Below are positions 33,702 through 40,801 of a DNA stretch of 40,801 bases, in pieces. The translations under genes and the position numbers were made by a program. Origin of the DNA: Pseudomonadota bacterium (lineage in GTDB: Bacteria; Pseudomonadota; Alphaproteobacteria; Sphingomonadales; Sphingomonadaceae). The stretch is from assembly GCA_023426225.1 (NCBI GenBank), contig JAFABD010000206.1:1-40801 (forward strand), given 5' to 3'. The notes under the pieces are model-generated. The model saw nothing but the letters and a program-made list of their open reading frames with translations. It was not told where the DNA came from and ran no database searches. Every line of letters starts with the position of its first letter. Positions within the stretch are counted from its first letter, which is position 1.

Positions 33702-34912
33702 TTACCGCATTCGTCAACGCACGGATCGTGTGCCCGGTCACCGGCGAGCGTACCGGAACGCTGGTGATCGACGGCGAGATGATCGCCGAATCCGATTCGG
33801 CGCCGGCCGGGGCAAAGATCGTCGACCTTCAGGGTCGCATCCTGGCCCCCGCACTGATCGACCTGGGCGTTTTCGCGGTCGACCCCGCCGCCTGCCGCGC
33901 CGGCGGCATCGCACGCGTGGGGCTGATGCCCGACCAGTCGCCCGTACTCGATGACCCGGGCATCGTCCGCCGAGCGGCATTGTCGGGCAAGCCGCATCTC
34001 TGGGTCCATCCGCTCGCCGCTGCAACGCGCGGGCTGGAAGGAACGGACCTGGCGGAAATGGCGATCAACGCCTCGGCAGGTGCGCGCGCCATCGCGACCG
34101 GACGCCGCTGGATCGCTTCGTCCGGCACGATGCACAAGGTGCTCGCCTATGCGCGCGACAACGGACTTGCCGTGGTGACGCATGCCGAGGACAGCGGCCT
34201 TGCCGAGGGCAAGGTTGCCACCGATGGCGAGACTGCGACGCGGCTGGGCCTCCCCTCGGCACCGGCCGTCGCCGAGGCGCTGGCGATCGCTCGGGATCTG
34301 ATGCTCGCGGAGGAGACGGGCGCCCGACTTCATTTTCGCCAGGTGACCACGGCGGCAGGCTTCGACTTGATCCGCGCCGCCAAACGCCGCAGCGTCGCCG
34401 TGACCTGCGGCATCACCCCGGCGCATCTGCTCCTGTCGGATAACGCGGTCAGCGATTTCCGCACCTTCGCGCGATTGTCACCGCCGCTCCGCGATGAAAG
34501 CGACCGGCAAGCGGCGCTGGCCGCGGTGGCCGACGGCACCGTCGACGTGATCGGCTCTGGTCACGATCCGCGCGGCCCCGAGGAAAAGCGCCTCCCCTTT
34601 GCCGATGCCCATGCCGGCATGTCGGGGGCGGAGACGCTGCTGGCGCTGGCGCTGGGACTGGTGCGCGACGAACGCATCCAGCTGCCCCGGTTGTTCGCGC
34701 TGCTCGCGGCAAACCCCGCCCGGGTACTGGGGTTGCGCGCCGGAACACTCGAAGCCGGGATGCCGGCCGACCTGGTCGTGATCGACCCCGATGCGCCGTG
34801 GCAGATCGTCGGCGAACGCATGGTCGCCCGCGCCGCGAATACGCCGTTCGACGGCCTCCCGGTTCAGGGCAAGGTGCTGGCGCTGTACAAGGGCGGAACG
34901 GCGATCGCCTGA
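33698..34912 (+). CDS. pyrC': Dihydroorotase-like protein without metal ligands (PyrC'/PyrX type)
   Basis: A 404-residue amidohydrolase-fold protein. Active type I dihydroorotases have HxH after the first strand; here the segment is APALIDLGVFAVDPAACRAG with no His. The His-containing AHISTKE-like strand reads LHFRQVTTAAGF and the catalytic Asp motif (TDHAPH) reads SGHDPRGPEEK with Gly for Asp. THAEDSGLA keeps one ligand His. Hence it is probably a non-catalytic structural partner of PyrB, as known for pseudomonads, and an active PyrC should be encoded elsewhere. Automatic annotation would call it dihydroorotase. Confidence 0.88.
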   Translation: MITAFVNARIVCPVTGERTGTLVIDGEMIAESDSAPAGAKIVDLQGRILAPALIDLGVFAVDPAACRAGGIARVGLMPDQSPVLDDPGIVRRAALSGKPHLWVHPLAAATRGLEGTDLAEMAINASAGARAIATGRRWIASSGTMHKVLAYARDNGLAVVTHAEDSGLAEGKVATDGETATRLGLPSAPAVAEALAIARDLMLAEETGARLHFRQVTTAAGFDLIRAAKRRSVAVTCGITPAHLLLSDNAVSDFRTFARLSPPLRDESDRQAALAAVADGTVDVIGSGHDPRGPEEKRLPFADAHAGMSGAETLLALALGLVRDERIQLPRLFALLAANPARVLGLRAGTLEAGMPADLVVIDPDAPWQIVGERMVARAANTPFDGLPVQGKVLALYKGGTAIA

Positions 34913-34957
34913 ATATCGGCCTGCCGGGGCCATCCCCGGCAGGCATGAACCGAAGCG

Positions 34958-36328
34958 TCAGCGCGCCGCCAGCTGCGCGCGTCCGACGCGTGCCCAACTC
35001 GCGACCGCATCGCCCGCCTGAACACGGACGAAGCACGCACCGCCCGCTGCCTTGACCTGCCGGCACAACGTATCGGCGTCGGTTCGCGCGAAGCCGCCCA
35101 CCGACAGGCGATAGAAATTGCCGGCGCGCGTCGCAACGCGAGCGCCCTGCGGTGTCTGACCGCTCAAGCCCGGCACGCGGCGGAGATGACGAACCCATGC
35201 GTCGCGCGCGATGGCAGGCGTCGCATAGGCCCCGAGCTGAACGAAATAGCTGCCACGGGCGATCGAACGGGCGGAGCGCGCTTCGCGCACGGGCGCCGGG
35301 GCCGCAATGCGGGCCGAACGCTCGCCATGACGCGATGCCTGCATGGCGCGGGGCGGCAACGTAATCCGCTGAACGATTTCCTGGCGCGGACCGAAGATGA
35401 TCTGCGGCCCCGTTCCGGCGACCTGCTGGGGCTCGGGCTGGGCCTCGCTCGCGCGTTCGACCGGCGCCACAGGCTCTGCGGCAGCGCGCGCGGCGAGCTG
35501 TACCGGCGCCGCCACCCGCGCTTCGGTCGCGGCCGGCTGGGCTGCCGGCGCGGCGGACGAGGCAAGCGCGAGGTTCGGTTGCCGCGCCAGGGCGAGCGCC
35601 GCAGGCTGGCCGGGATCCTCGACCGCACGGACCTTCAACAGTGCCGCAACCTGATCGTAGGCGTTGGTGGGCTGGGCAAAGCGCGCCCACTCCATCATCC
35701 GCGCCTGCAACGCGTCCGGCGGAACATCCATCGCGGCAAGCTGCCCCGCCTCGCGCCAGCGCCCCGCGAGCGCGAGGCTGAGCGCCAGATTTTGCCGCGT
35801 CTTGGCCGTCGCGTCGGGTTCGCGCGCCGCCGGCGTGAGGATGTCGATCGCGGTCGCCGGGTCGCCTGCGAGCGCAAAGGCAAGACCGCGATCGCTTGCC
35901 GGGATCCGGTCGGAATAGGACTGCAGCAACGTGCGGGCGCCATCCCAATCGCCCTGCGCGATCTTCGCGAGCGAGAGGTTGAGCGCCGCGTTGCCGTCGG
36001 CGGGGTTGAGGGCGAGCGTGTCGGTGAGCGCCTGCGCCGCAGCGTTGAACCGTCCGGCGAGCAGATAGGCCTGCCCCAACAGCGCACGATATGTCGGATT
36101 GGTGGGATCGTTGGCCACGGCCTCCTCGGCATGCCGCACGGCGCGTTCCGCAGCCCGGTCGCGGAGCGCCTTGCGCGCGGCCTGCGCCTCTGCATCGGCC
36201 CGCTTGGCATTGGGGCCAAGCGCCGCAATGGCTGCAATCGGCAGCCCCTGCGTCGCCAGTCCTGCCAGCGCGACGCCGCCAAGGGCGAACACGGAAAGGC
36301 TCAACTTGATGATCGTGCGGACAGTCAT
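34958..36328 (-). CDS. TPR and SPOR domain protein of the ParA cluster
   Basis: A 456-residue envelope protein. An N-terminal hydrophobic segment (IKLSLSVFALGGVALAGL) is a signal or anchor. TPR-like helices cover about 45-220 (AEEAVANDPTNPTYRALLG, LTDTLALNPADGNAALN). A Pro/Ala/Gln-rich linker follows, then a C-terminal SPOR domain from about residue 375 (ARGSYFVQLGAYATPAIAR, NFYRLSVGGFARTDADTL). SPOR domains bind denuded peptidoglycan at division sites. The ATG at 36328 overlaps the stop of the ribbon-helix-helix gene (ATGA). It is last in the parA-RHH-SPOR operon. Confidence 0.83.
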   Translation of the reverse strand: MTVRTIIKLSLSVFALGGVALAGLATQGLPIAAIAALGPNAKRADAEAQAARKALRDRAAERAVRHAEEAVANDPTNPTYRALLGQAYLLAGRFNAAAQALTDTLALNPADGNAALNLSLAKIAQGDWDGARTLLQSYSDRIPASDRGLAFALAGDPATAIDILTPAAREPDATAKTRQNLALSLALAGRWREAGQLAAMDVPPDALQARMMEWARFAQPTNAYDQVAALLKVRAVEDPGQPAALALARQPNLALASSAAPAAQPAATEARVAAPVQLAARAAAEPVAPVERASEAQPEPQQVAGTGPQIIFGPRQEIVQRITLPPRAMQASRHGERSARIAAPAPVREARSARSIARGSYFVQLGAYATPAIARDAWVRHLRRVPGLSGQTPQGARVATRAGNFYRLSVGGFARTDADTLCRQVKAAGGACFVRVQAGDAVASWARVGRAQLAAR

Positions 36329-36873
36329 CGTCCCAGTCCTTCGGCGTTGGTCATGGCAGTTCCGGCAGGCCATTCGGAGATGGCAGTGCCGGCCTGCGAA
36401 TCGAGAAATTGGTCGAGTGCGCGGGTGACAAGCTGTTGCGCGGAGCAGCGCATTGCCGCCGCGGTCAGTCGCATCCGCAGATGGCGATCCGGGTCCAGCC
36501 GCAGCGTGAAGGCGGTCTTCGGCCGCATTGCCGGCTCGGTCGATGGCGCATCGGCAACCTGTTCCGACGCGTCGGGATCGGCCGCAGCCGGCTCGCACCC
36601 TGCGGTCAGCCGCGCACGCAGCGTATCGCGGACCCGCAGCACTGCAGGGCGCTCGGCACAAGCAGACCGTGCCGGCACCGCTTCGGATGGCACCGGCGCT
36701 TCCGCGCCGTGATCGTTCCAGCCCAGGTCGTTCCAGGCGGCATCATCGACCGGAAGGACCGCAGCGTCGGCCGAACTGGCGGGCGATGCCGAGCGCATTG
36801 CCGGGCGCGCCTCGCCCTTGCGGGCGAGCAGTCCCGCACCCAATGCGCCGAGCGATTTGGAAGGACCGAGCAC
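36325..36873 (-). CDS. Ribbon-helix-helix-like protein encoded next to ParA
   Basis: A 182-residue protein with a conserved-looking start (LGPSKSLGALGAGLLARKG), a Pro/Ala/Asp-rich middle and a C-terminal module of about 45 residues, MRPKTAFTLRLDPDRHLRMR, followed by CSAQQLVTRALDQFLDS. The module has a short strand and two helices like ribbon-helix-helix DNA-binding domains. It could be the DNA- or cargo-binding partner of the ParA ATPase (inference). GTG 36873 has GAGGA 8 nt upstream and is preferred to GTG 36879. The spacer to the parA stop is 11 nt and the downstream overlap is 4 nt. Confidence 0.7.
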   Translation of the reverse strand: MLGPSKSLGALGAGLLARKGEARPAMRSASPASSADAAVLPVDDAAWNDLGWNDHGAEAPVPSEAVPARSACAERPAVLRVRDTLRARLTAGCEPAAADPDASEQVADAPSTEPAMRPKTAFTLRLDPDRHLRMRLTAAAMRCSAQQLVTRALDQFLDSQAGTAISEWPAGTAMTNAEGLGR

Positions 36874-36884
36874 CGCCACCGTCC

Positions 36885-37598
36885 TCAACTCACCACCCGG
36901 CGGCCGAAACCGCCGGCAGGTCGGCCGCCCACCGGATGCCCCAGCGATCCGGGCGACGCAAAGACGGTGCGGCGGAAATTCTTTTCCAGCCGATCGGCGA
37001 TGTAACTCCACAACGCCGAAATCTCCGCCGCAGACTTCCCCCGCGGATCGACCTCCATCACGGTGCGCCCGTCGATCATCGACGAGGCGAAATCGGTACG
37101 GTGATGGACGATGATCGGCGCGACAGTGCCGTGCTGTGACAATGCGACGGCGACTTCGGACGTGATCCGTGCGTTGGGCGTCGCAGCGTTGACGACGAAG
37201 ATCAGGGGCTTGCCCGCACGTTCGCACAGGTCGACCGTCGCGCCGACGGCGCGCAGGTCGTGCGGACTTGGTCGGGTGGGGATGACGATCAGTTCCGCGA
37301 TCTGGATCACGCTCTGGATCGCCATGGTGATCGCAGGCGGCGTGTCGATGACGGCCAGTTTGAAGCCCTGCTGGCGCAGTATTTCCAGATCGGAGGCCAG
37401 CCGCGCAACGCTGGTCTGCGCAAAGGCCGGCATTTCGTCCTCGCGCTCGTTCCACCAGTCGGACAACGACCCCTGCGGATCGATGTCGATCAACACGACC
37501 GGCCCGTGCCCGGCGAGCTGCGCCTGAACGGCCAGATGCCCGGACAAGGTGGTCTTGCCGGATCCTCCCTTCTGCGAAGCCAACGCGAGAACGCGCAT
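36885..37598 (-). CDS. ParA-family ATPase (orphan, no ParB beside it)
   Basis: A 237-residue MinD/ParA-type ATPase. The deviant Walker A motif is ASQKGGSGKTTLSGHLA (residues about 7-23), Walker A' is LIDIDPQGSLSDWW and Walker B is LAVIDTPPAITMA. RPSPHDLRAVGATVDL is typical of chromosome or cargo partitioning ATPases. ATG 37598 has GAGGGGGG just upstream. There is no ParB gene and no parS site visible, so it more likely positions a protein cargo or the two SPOR proteins than a chromosome origin (inference). It is first in a three-gene operon and divergent from the Sel1-SPOR gene. Confidence 0.9.
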   Translation of the reverse strand: MRVLALASQKGGSGKTTLSGHLAVQAQLAGHGPVVLIDIDPQGSLSDWWNEREDEMPAFAQTSVARLASDLEILRQQGFKLAVIDTPPAITMAIQSVIQIAELIVIPTRPSPHDLRAVGATVDLCERAGKPLIFVVNAATPNARITSEVAVALSQHGTVAPIIVHHRTDFASSMIDGRTVMEVDPRGKSAAEISALWSYIADRLEKNFRRTVFASPGSLGHPVGGRPAGGFGRRVVS

Positions 37599-37773
37599 CA
37601 CCCCCCTCAAACCTGGGTCATTCCTGTGGCTGCCTTGCCACGGCTTCGGATAAGAAGCCGTTAATGGGGCGGGCACCGCGCCCCCAGCCGCGCAGAGGGA
37701 GTAAGGATATCTTTGCCAATCGATGGTTAACTGACGGGCAAATCCCGGTTGCGGGACGGAGGTGAACAAGTCG
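37599..37773. promoter_or_regulatory. Divergent control region of the ParA operon and the Sel1-SPOR gene
   Basis: The 175-bp region holds two hairpins near the parA side: GTGGC-tgcctt-GCCAC and the perfect CGGCTTC-ggataa-GAAGCCG (about 37644-37663). GGAGGTGA stands 8 nt before the Sel1-SPOR ATG. Both transcripts must start here; no consensus promoter was obvious. Confidence 0.4.
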
Positions 37774-38811
37774 ATGAAGTTCGTGTGGATTGCCGCCCTT
37801 TCCGGACTGATGCTGGCCGCAAGCCCCGCCAAGTCCGATGACAATCCCGTCAAGACCGGTGTCGAGGCCTATGCGCGCGGTGACTACAAGATGGCCGTCG
37901 CATTGTGGCGCGGACCGGCCGAGCGCGGCGACGCGGATGCGCAGTTCAACCTGGGGCAGGCCTATAAGCTGGGTCGCGGCGTCCCGCTCGATTCGCGCCT
38001 TGCGGAGCAGTGGTTCCGCCGCGCCGCCGAACAGGGCCACGAACAGGCGGGCGTCAACTATGGACTGGCGTTGTTCGAAAACGGGAAGCGGGCCGATGCC
38101 GTGCCCTGGCTCGAACGCGGCGTCGCCCGTGGCGATGCGCGCGCGCAATACATCCTTGGCGTGATGCTGTTCAACGGCGACGTCGTGGCGAAGAACCCCG
38201 TGCGCGCCTATGCTCTGGTCGTGCGCAGTTCGCAGAGCGGGCTCGACGCCGCGTCCAAGGCGCTGGCACAGATGGACCAGTATCTTCCCGTGGCCGACCG
38301 CCAACGCGGGCTGGCGCTGGCGCGTGAATTGGAAACGCACCCGGCGATCGTCGAGGTTCCCGTCACCATTGGCGACGCATCGGATACGGCGGCAGTGTCG
38401 GCGGAAGCCGCGGCACCGAGCACCAGAATCCCCCGCCCCGCTTCCCCCCGTCCGGAAGCAACACCACCCTCGGTGGCCGTCGCAGCGCCCCCAGCTCCGG
38501 CGGCTGCGTCGCCGGCGCCTCGTCCCGCCCCATCGGTTGCACCGCAGGCACGACCTTCGCCCGCGCGAACCACGACGCCGTCGGCGCCGCCCCGGCGCGA
38601 AGGCGCGTGGCAGGTTCAACTCGGCGCCTTCGGCGATCCGGCGAATGCCCATCGCTTGTGGGCACAGGTCGCCGGGCGCTTTCCCGGTCGCCAGCCGCAC
38701 TTCGTCAAGACCGGTACGCTGACGCGGCTGCTGATCGGCCCCTATGCCTCGCGCACCGATGCGCAGGCCGGATGCCGCGGGGTATCGCCCTGCGTCCCGG
38801 TGGCGCGATAG
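37774..38811 (+). CDS. Sel1-repeat and SPOR domain protein
   Basis: A 345-residue secreted protein. A signal peptide (MKFVWIAALSGLMLAASPAK) is followed by Sel1/TPR-like repeats at about 25-150 (NPVKTGVEAYARGDYKMAVA, AQFNLGQAYKLGRGVPLDS, AQYILGVMLFNGDVVAKNP), a Pro/Ala-rich linker and a SPOR domain from about 272 (WQVQLGAFGDPANAHRLWA, TRLLIGPYASRTDAQAGC). ATG 37774 has the ideal GGAGGTGA 8 nt upstream; the GTG at 37762 lies on that site itself. It stands back to back with the ParA operon, whose last gene also ends in a SPOR domain. Confidence 0.86.
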   Translation: MKFVWIAALSGLMLAASPAKSDDNPVKTGVEAYARGDYKMAVALWRGPAERGDADAQFNLGQAYKLGRGVPLDSRLAEQWFRRAAEQGHEQAGVNYGLALFENGKRADAVPWLERGVARGDARAQYILGVMLFNGDVVAKNPVRAYALVVRSSQSGLDAASKALAQMDQYLPVADRQRGLALARELETHPAIVEVPVTIGDASDTAAVSAEAAAPSTRIPRPASPRPEATPPSVAVAAPPAPAAASPAPRPAPSVAPQARPSPARTTTPSAPPRREGAWQVQLGAFGDPANAHRLWAQVAGRFPGRQPHFVKTGTLTRLLIGPYASRTDAQAGCRGVSPCVPVAR

Positions 38812-38857
38812 GATAAGGGGACGCTTGAACGCCGGTCGAGGCGGGTTAAACGGTGCT

Positions 38858-39637
38858 GTGCACCTGACCTTCGACCTGCTCGCCTTTCTTACCGGAATCG
38901 CCTTCGTGGCAGGGGTGATCGACGCATTGGCCGGCGGCGGCGGATTGCTGACTCTCCCCGCGCTGATGGCCGCGGGTATCCCGCCCGTTGCCGCGATTGC
39001 CACCAACAAGCTCCAGAGCACGCTCGGCACCGGGGGCGCCTTCCTTGCCTTTGCGCGTCGCGGTCATGTCGATTTCCGCCGCTTCGCGCCGCATGCGCTG
39101 GCAGTGTTCGCTGGCGCGTGCCTCGGCGCCTTCACGCTCCAGCACGTCGCCCCGACCTTTCTCAAAGGGCTCATGCCCGCCTTACTGATCGCGATGGCGC
39201 TCTATTTCCTGTTGGCACCGCCGATGCGCGAGGCCGACCGCCATGCGCGGACGGGGCTTGGCGGGCTCGCGCTGATCGTCGCAGCGATCGGCTTTTATGA
39301 CGGGTTTTTCGGTCCCGGCACCGGATCGTTCTTCACCACCGCGCTGGTCGCGCTCGGCGGCCTGGGGCTGGTGCGCGCGATCGCCCACGCCAAGTTCTTC
39401 AACTTCGCCAGCAACGTCGCCGCGCTCGGCATCCTCATCCTTGGCGGCAAGGTGATGTGGCTGCCCGGTCTCACGATGGCAGTCGCCAGCATCGCAGGGA
39501 ACCAGGCGGGCGCCCATCTCGCGATGCGCTTCGGCGGGCGAGGCGTAAGGCCGTTGCTCGTCCTGATGTCGCTGGCGCTCACCGCGCGCCTGCTCGCCGA
39601 TCCCGCAAATCCGCTGCGCGTCTGGCTGGGCTATTGA
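38858..39637 (+). CDS. TSUP-family (TauE/SafE) membrane transporter
   Basis: A 259-residue inner-membrane protein with about eight hydrophobic segments. The family signature is repeated: FVAGVIDALAGGGGLLTLPAL with ATNKLQSTLGTGGAF in the first half, and AIGFYDGFFGPGTGSFFTTA with KFFNFASNVAALGIL in the second half. Members export sulfite, sulfonates or other organic anions; the substrate here cannot be told. GTG 38858 (VHLTFDLLAF) matches where family similarity starts. A TTG at 38825 with AGGGGA close by is an alternative. It ends 10 bp before the convergent serB. Confidence 0.88.
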   Translation: MHLTFDLLAFLTGIAFVAGVIDALAGGGGLLTLPALMAAGIPPVAAIATNKLQSTLGTGGAFLAFARRGHVDFRRFAPHALAVFAGACLGAFTLQHVAPTFLKGLMPALLIAMALYFLLAPPMREADRHARTGLGGLALIVAAIGFYDGFFGPGTGSFFTTALVALGGLGLVRAIAHAKFFNFASNVAALGILILGGKVMWLPGLTMAVASIAGNQAGAHLAMRFGGRGVRPLLVLMSLALTARLLADPANPLRVWLGY

Positions 39638-39647
39638 TGGCCGACCG

Positions 39648-40526
39648 TCATCCGGTCACCCAATCGGCGCGCGCGATGCCCTGCGCATAAAGCAGCGCGG
39701 TCAGGTCGCCATGGTCGACCCGGGCGCCGGCGGCCGCCGCGACAATCGGCTTGGCGTGATAGGCGACCCCCAGCCCCGCCAGCCGGATCATCGCCAGATC
39801 GTTGGCGCCATCGCCGACGGCCATCGTCTGTTCTGCGGAAATGCCGAGTGCGGCCGTCGCATCGCGCAACGTCGCCTCCTTCGTGCTGCTGTCGACGATC
39901 GGCCGCGCGACCGTGCCCGTCAGCGCTCCCCCGGCGATCTCGAGCCGATTGGCGATCACGCGGTTGAAGCCGATACGCGCCCCGACCGGCTCCGCAAAAC
40001 GCGTAAACCCGCCCGAAACGAGGATCGCATGCGCGCCGCGCGCGCGCATCGTTTTGACCAGCGCTTCGGCGCCGGGCATCAGCCGGACGCGTTCGGCGAG
40101 GCAGCGATCGATCGCGTCTTCCGAAAGTCCCTTGAGCAGCGCCACACGTGCGTCGAGCGCGGCAGCGAAATCGAGTTCGCCGCGCATCGCCCGCTCGGTC
40201 ACCTCGGCGATCTGCGGTTTGATGCCGGCATAATCGGCGAGTTCGTCGATGCACTCGACGGTAATCATCGTCGAGTCCATGTCAGCGACGAGCAGCGCCT
40301 TGGTTCGCCCCGCTTCAGGCTGCACGATCACGTCGGTTCCGGCGAGCGCCCCTTCCAGCGCGGCGCGCGCTGCATCGGGATGGTGGGCGAAGTGCAGGTC
40401 GGCGGCAATGCCGTCGTCGATCCAACGCCACTTGCCCGGCGCACAACCGAGCGCCGAAAGTCGATCCGCTGCGGCGGAAACATCCCCCGCCGCCAAAGCC
40501 TCTGCTATCAGTGTCGCGATGAACAT
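39648..40526 (-). CDS. serB: Phosphoserine phosphatase
   Basis: A 292-residue HAD-superfamily enzyme for the last step of serine synthesis. The nucleophile motif is LVADMDSTMITVECIDELAD (Asp82, Asp84). Motif II is LVSGGFTRFAEPVGARIGF and motif III is AVGDGANDLAMIRLAGLGVAYHAKP. An N-terminal domain of about 75 residues corresponds to the usual SerB extension. ATG 40526 has a GGGGGA ribosome site and overlaps the start of the divergently transcribed miaA. Confidence 0.95.
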   Translation of the reverse strand: MFIATLIAEALAAGDVSAAADRLSALGCAPGKWRWIDDGIAADLHFAHHPDAARAALEGALAGTDVIVQPEAGRTKALLVADMDSTMITVECIDELADYAGIKPQIAEVTERAMRGELDFAAALDARVALLKGLSEDAIDRCLAERVRLMPGAEALVKTMRARGAHAILVSGGFTRFAEPVGARIGFNRVIANRLEIAGGALTGTVARPIVDSSTKEATLRDATAALGISAEQTMAVGDGANDLAMIRLAGLGVAYHAKPIVAAAAGARVDHGDLTALLYAQGIARADWVTG

Positions 40527-40801
40527 GCGTCCCCCAGAACGACCGTTGGTCGCGCTCATTGCAGGGCCGACGGCCAGCGGCAAGTCCGCACTCGCGCTTG
40601 CGCTCGCCGAACGCCACCGCGGCACGGTCATCAATGCCGATTCGATGCAGGTCTATGCCGACCTCGATGTGCTCACCGCCCGCCCGACCGCCGACGAGAT
40701 GGCACGAGCGCCACATCGCCTGTTCGGGCATGTCGACGCTGCCGACCGCTATTCCGCGGCGCGGTGGGCGGCGGAGGCCCGTGAAGCAATCGCAGAGGCC
40801 C
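40519..40801 (+). CDS. miaA: tRNA dimethylallyltransferase, 3' end outside window
   Basis: The N-terminal 94 residues are visible. The enzyme adds a dimethylallyl group to A37 of tRNAs that read UNN codons. The P-loop LIAGPTASGKSALALALA and INADSMQVYADLDVLTARPT are diagnostic of MiaA, followed by PHRLFGHVDAADRYS. ATG 40519 and ATG 40525 are both possible starts (MNMRPPERPLV). The gene overlaps the start of serB head to head by 2-8 bp, so each promoter must lie inside the other coding sequence. Confidence 0.92.
   Translation, partial: MNMRPPERPLVALIAGPTASGKSALALALAERHRGTVINADSMQVYADLDVLTARPTADEMARAPHRLFGHVDAADRYSAARWAAEAREAIAEA

Noticed and set aside
36888..37455. Upstream extension of the ribbon-helix-helix frame to 376 residues
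   Set aside because: It is a shadow of parA in another frame; the GTG at 36873 with its ribosome site fits better.
37599..37773. parS site or CtrA box (TTAA-N7-TTAA) near the ParA operon
   Set aside because: Single TTAA elements are present, but there is no paired site with correct spacing and no parS-like palindrome.

Overview
The window looks like chromosomal DNA of a Sphingomonas-like alphaproteobacterium (Sphingomonadaceae). The evidence is the uniformly high GC, the exosortase A (XrtA)-type exopolysaccharide locus, a transamidosome operon (gatCAB), clpX/clpP/tig, and the serB/miaA divergent pair. I see no insertion sequence, prophage, CRISPR array or rRNA. Nearly all sequence is coding, and most long overlapping reading frames are high-GC shadows.

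Region 1 (1-6182) is part of an XrtA locus. On the minus strand lie an AMP-forming ligase, a PLP decarboxylase, a polysaccharide export lipoprotein and a chain-length determinant cut by the window edge. Divergently, from a 72-bp promoter region, run an acyl carrier protein and two alpha/beta-hydrolase-fold proteins with overlapping genes. Together they suggest an unknown small-molecule or acyl-transfer chemistry coupled to polysaccharide export.

Region 2 (6209-14743) holds trxB, a glutamine-dependent NAD synthetase, a hybrid histidine kinase with an ethylene-receptor-like membrane domain, a Gfo/Idh/MocA oxidoreductase paired with a degenerate SGNH-fold protein, and an L,D-transpeptidase. Region 3 (14765-19705) has a small lipoprotein, two divergent and apparently related small hypothetical genes whose putative promoters share a GTACC-N4-RGTA motif, a GAF-GGDEF-EAL protein and an MDR-type reductase.

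Region 4 (19835-27277) is the proteostasis group clpX, clpP, tig, tRNA-Leu and an exported cyclophilin. Two membrane glycosyltransferase genes sit between clpP and tig. Region 5 (27411-34912) carries gatCAB on the minus strand. On the plus strand are a DUF3089 hydrolase, ruvX, pyrB and a dihydroorotase-like gene that has lost its metal ligands.

Region 6 (34958-40801) contains a tightly coupled ParA / ribbon-helix-helix / TPR-SPOR operon facing a Sel1-SPOR gene, a TSUP permease, serB and the 5' end of miaA. The least explained parts are the XrtA-associated enzyme set, the ParA-SPOR cluster and the divergent pair of small genes at 15.4-16.5 kb. All functional calls are by motif and family recognition only; no database search was run.
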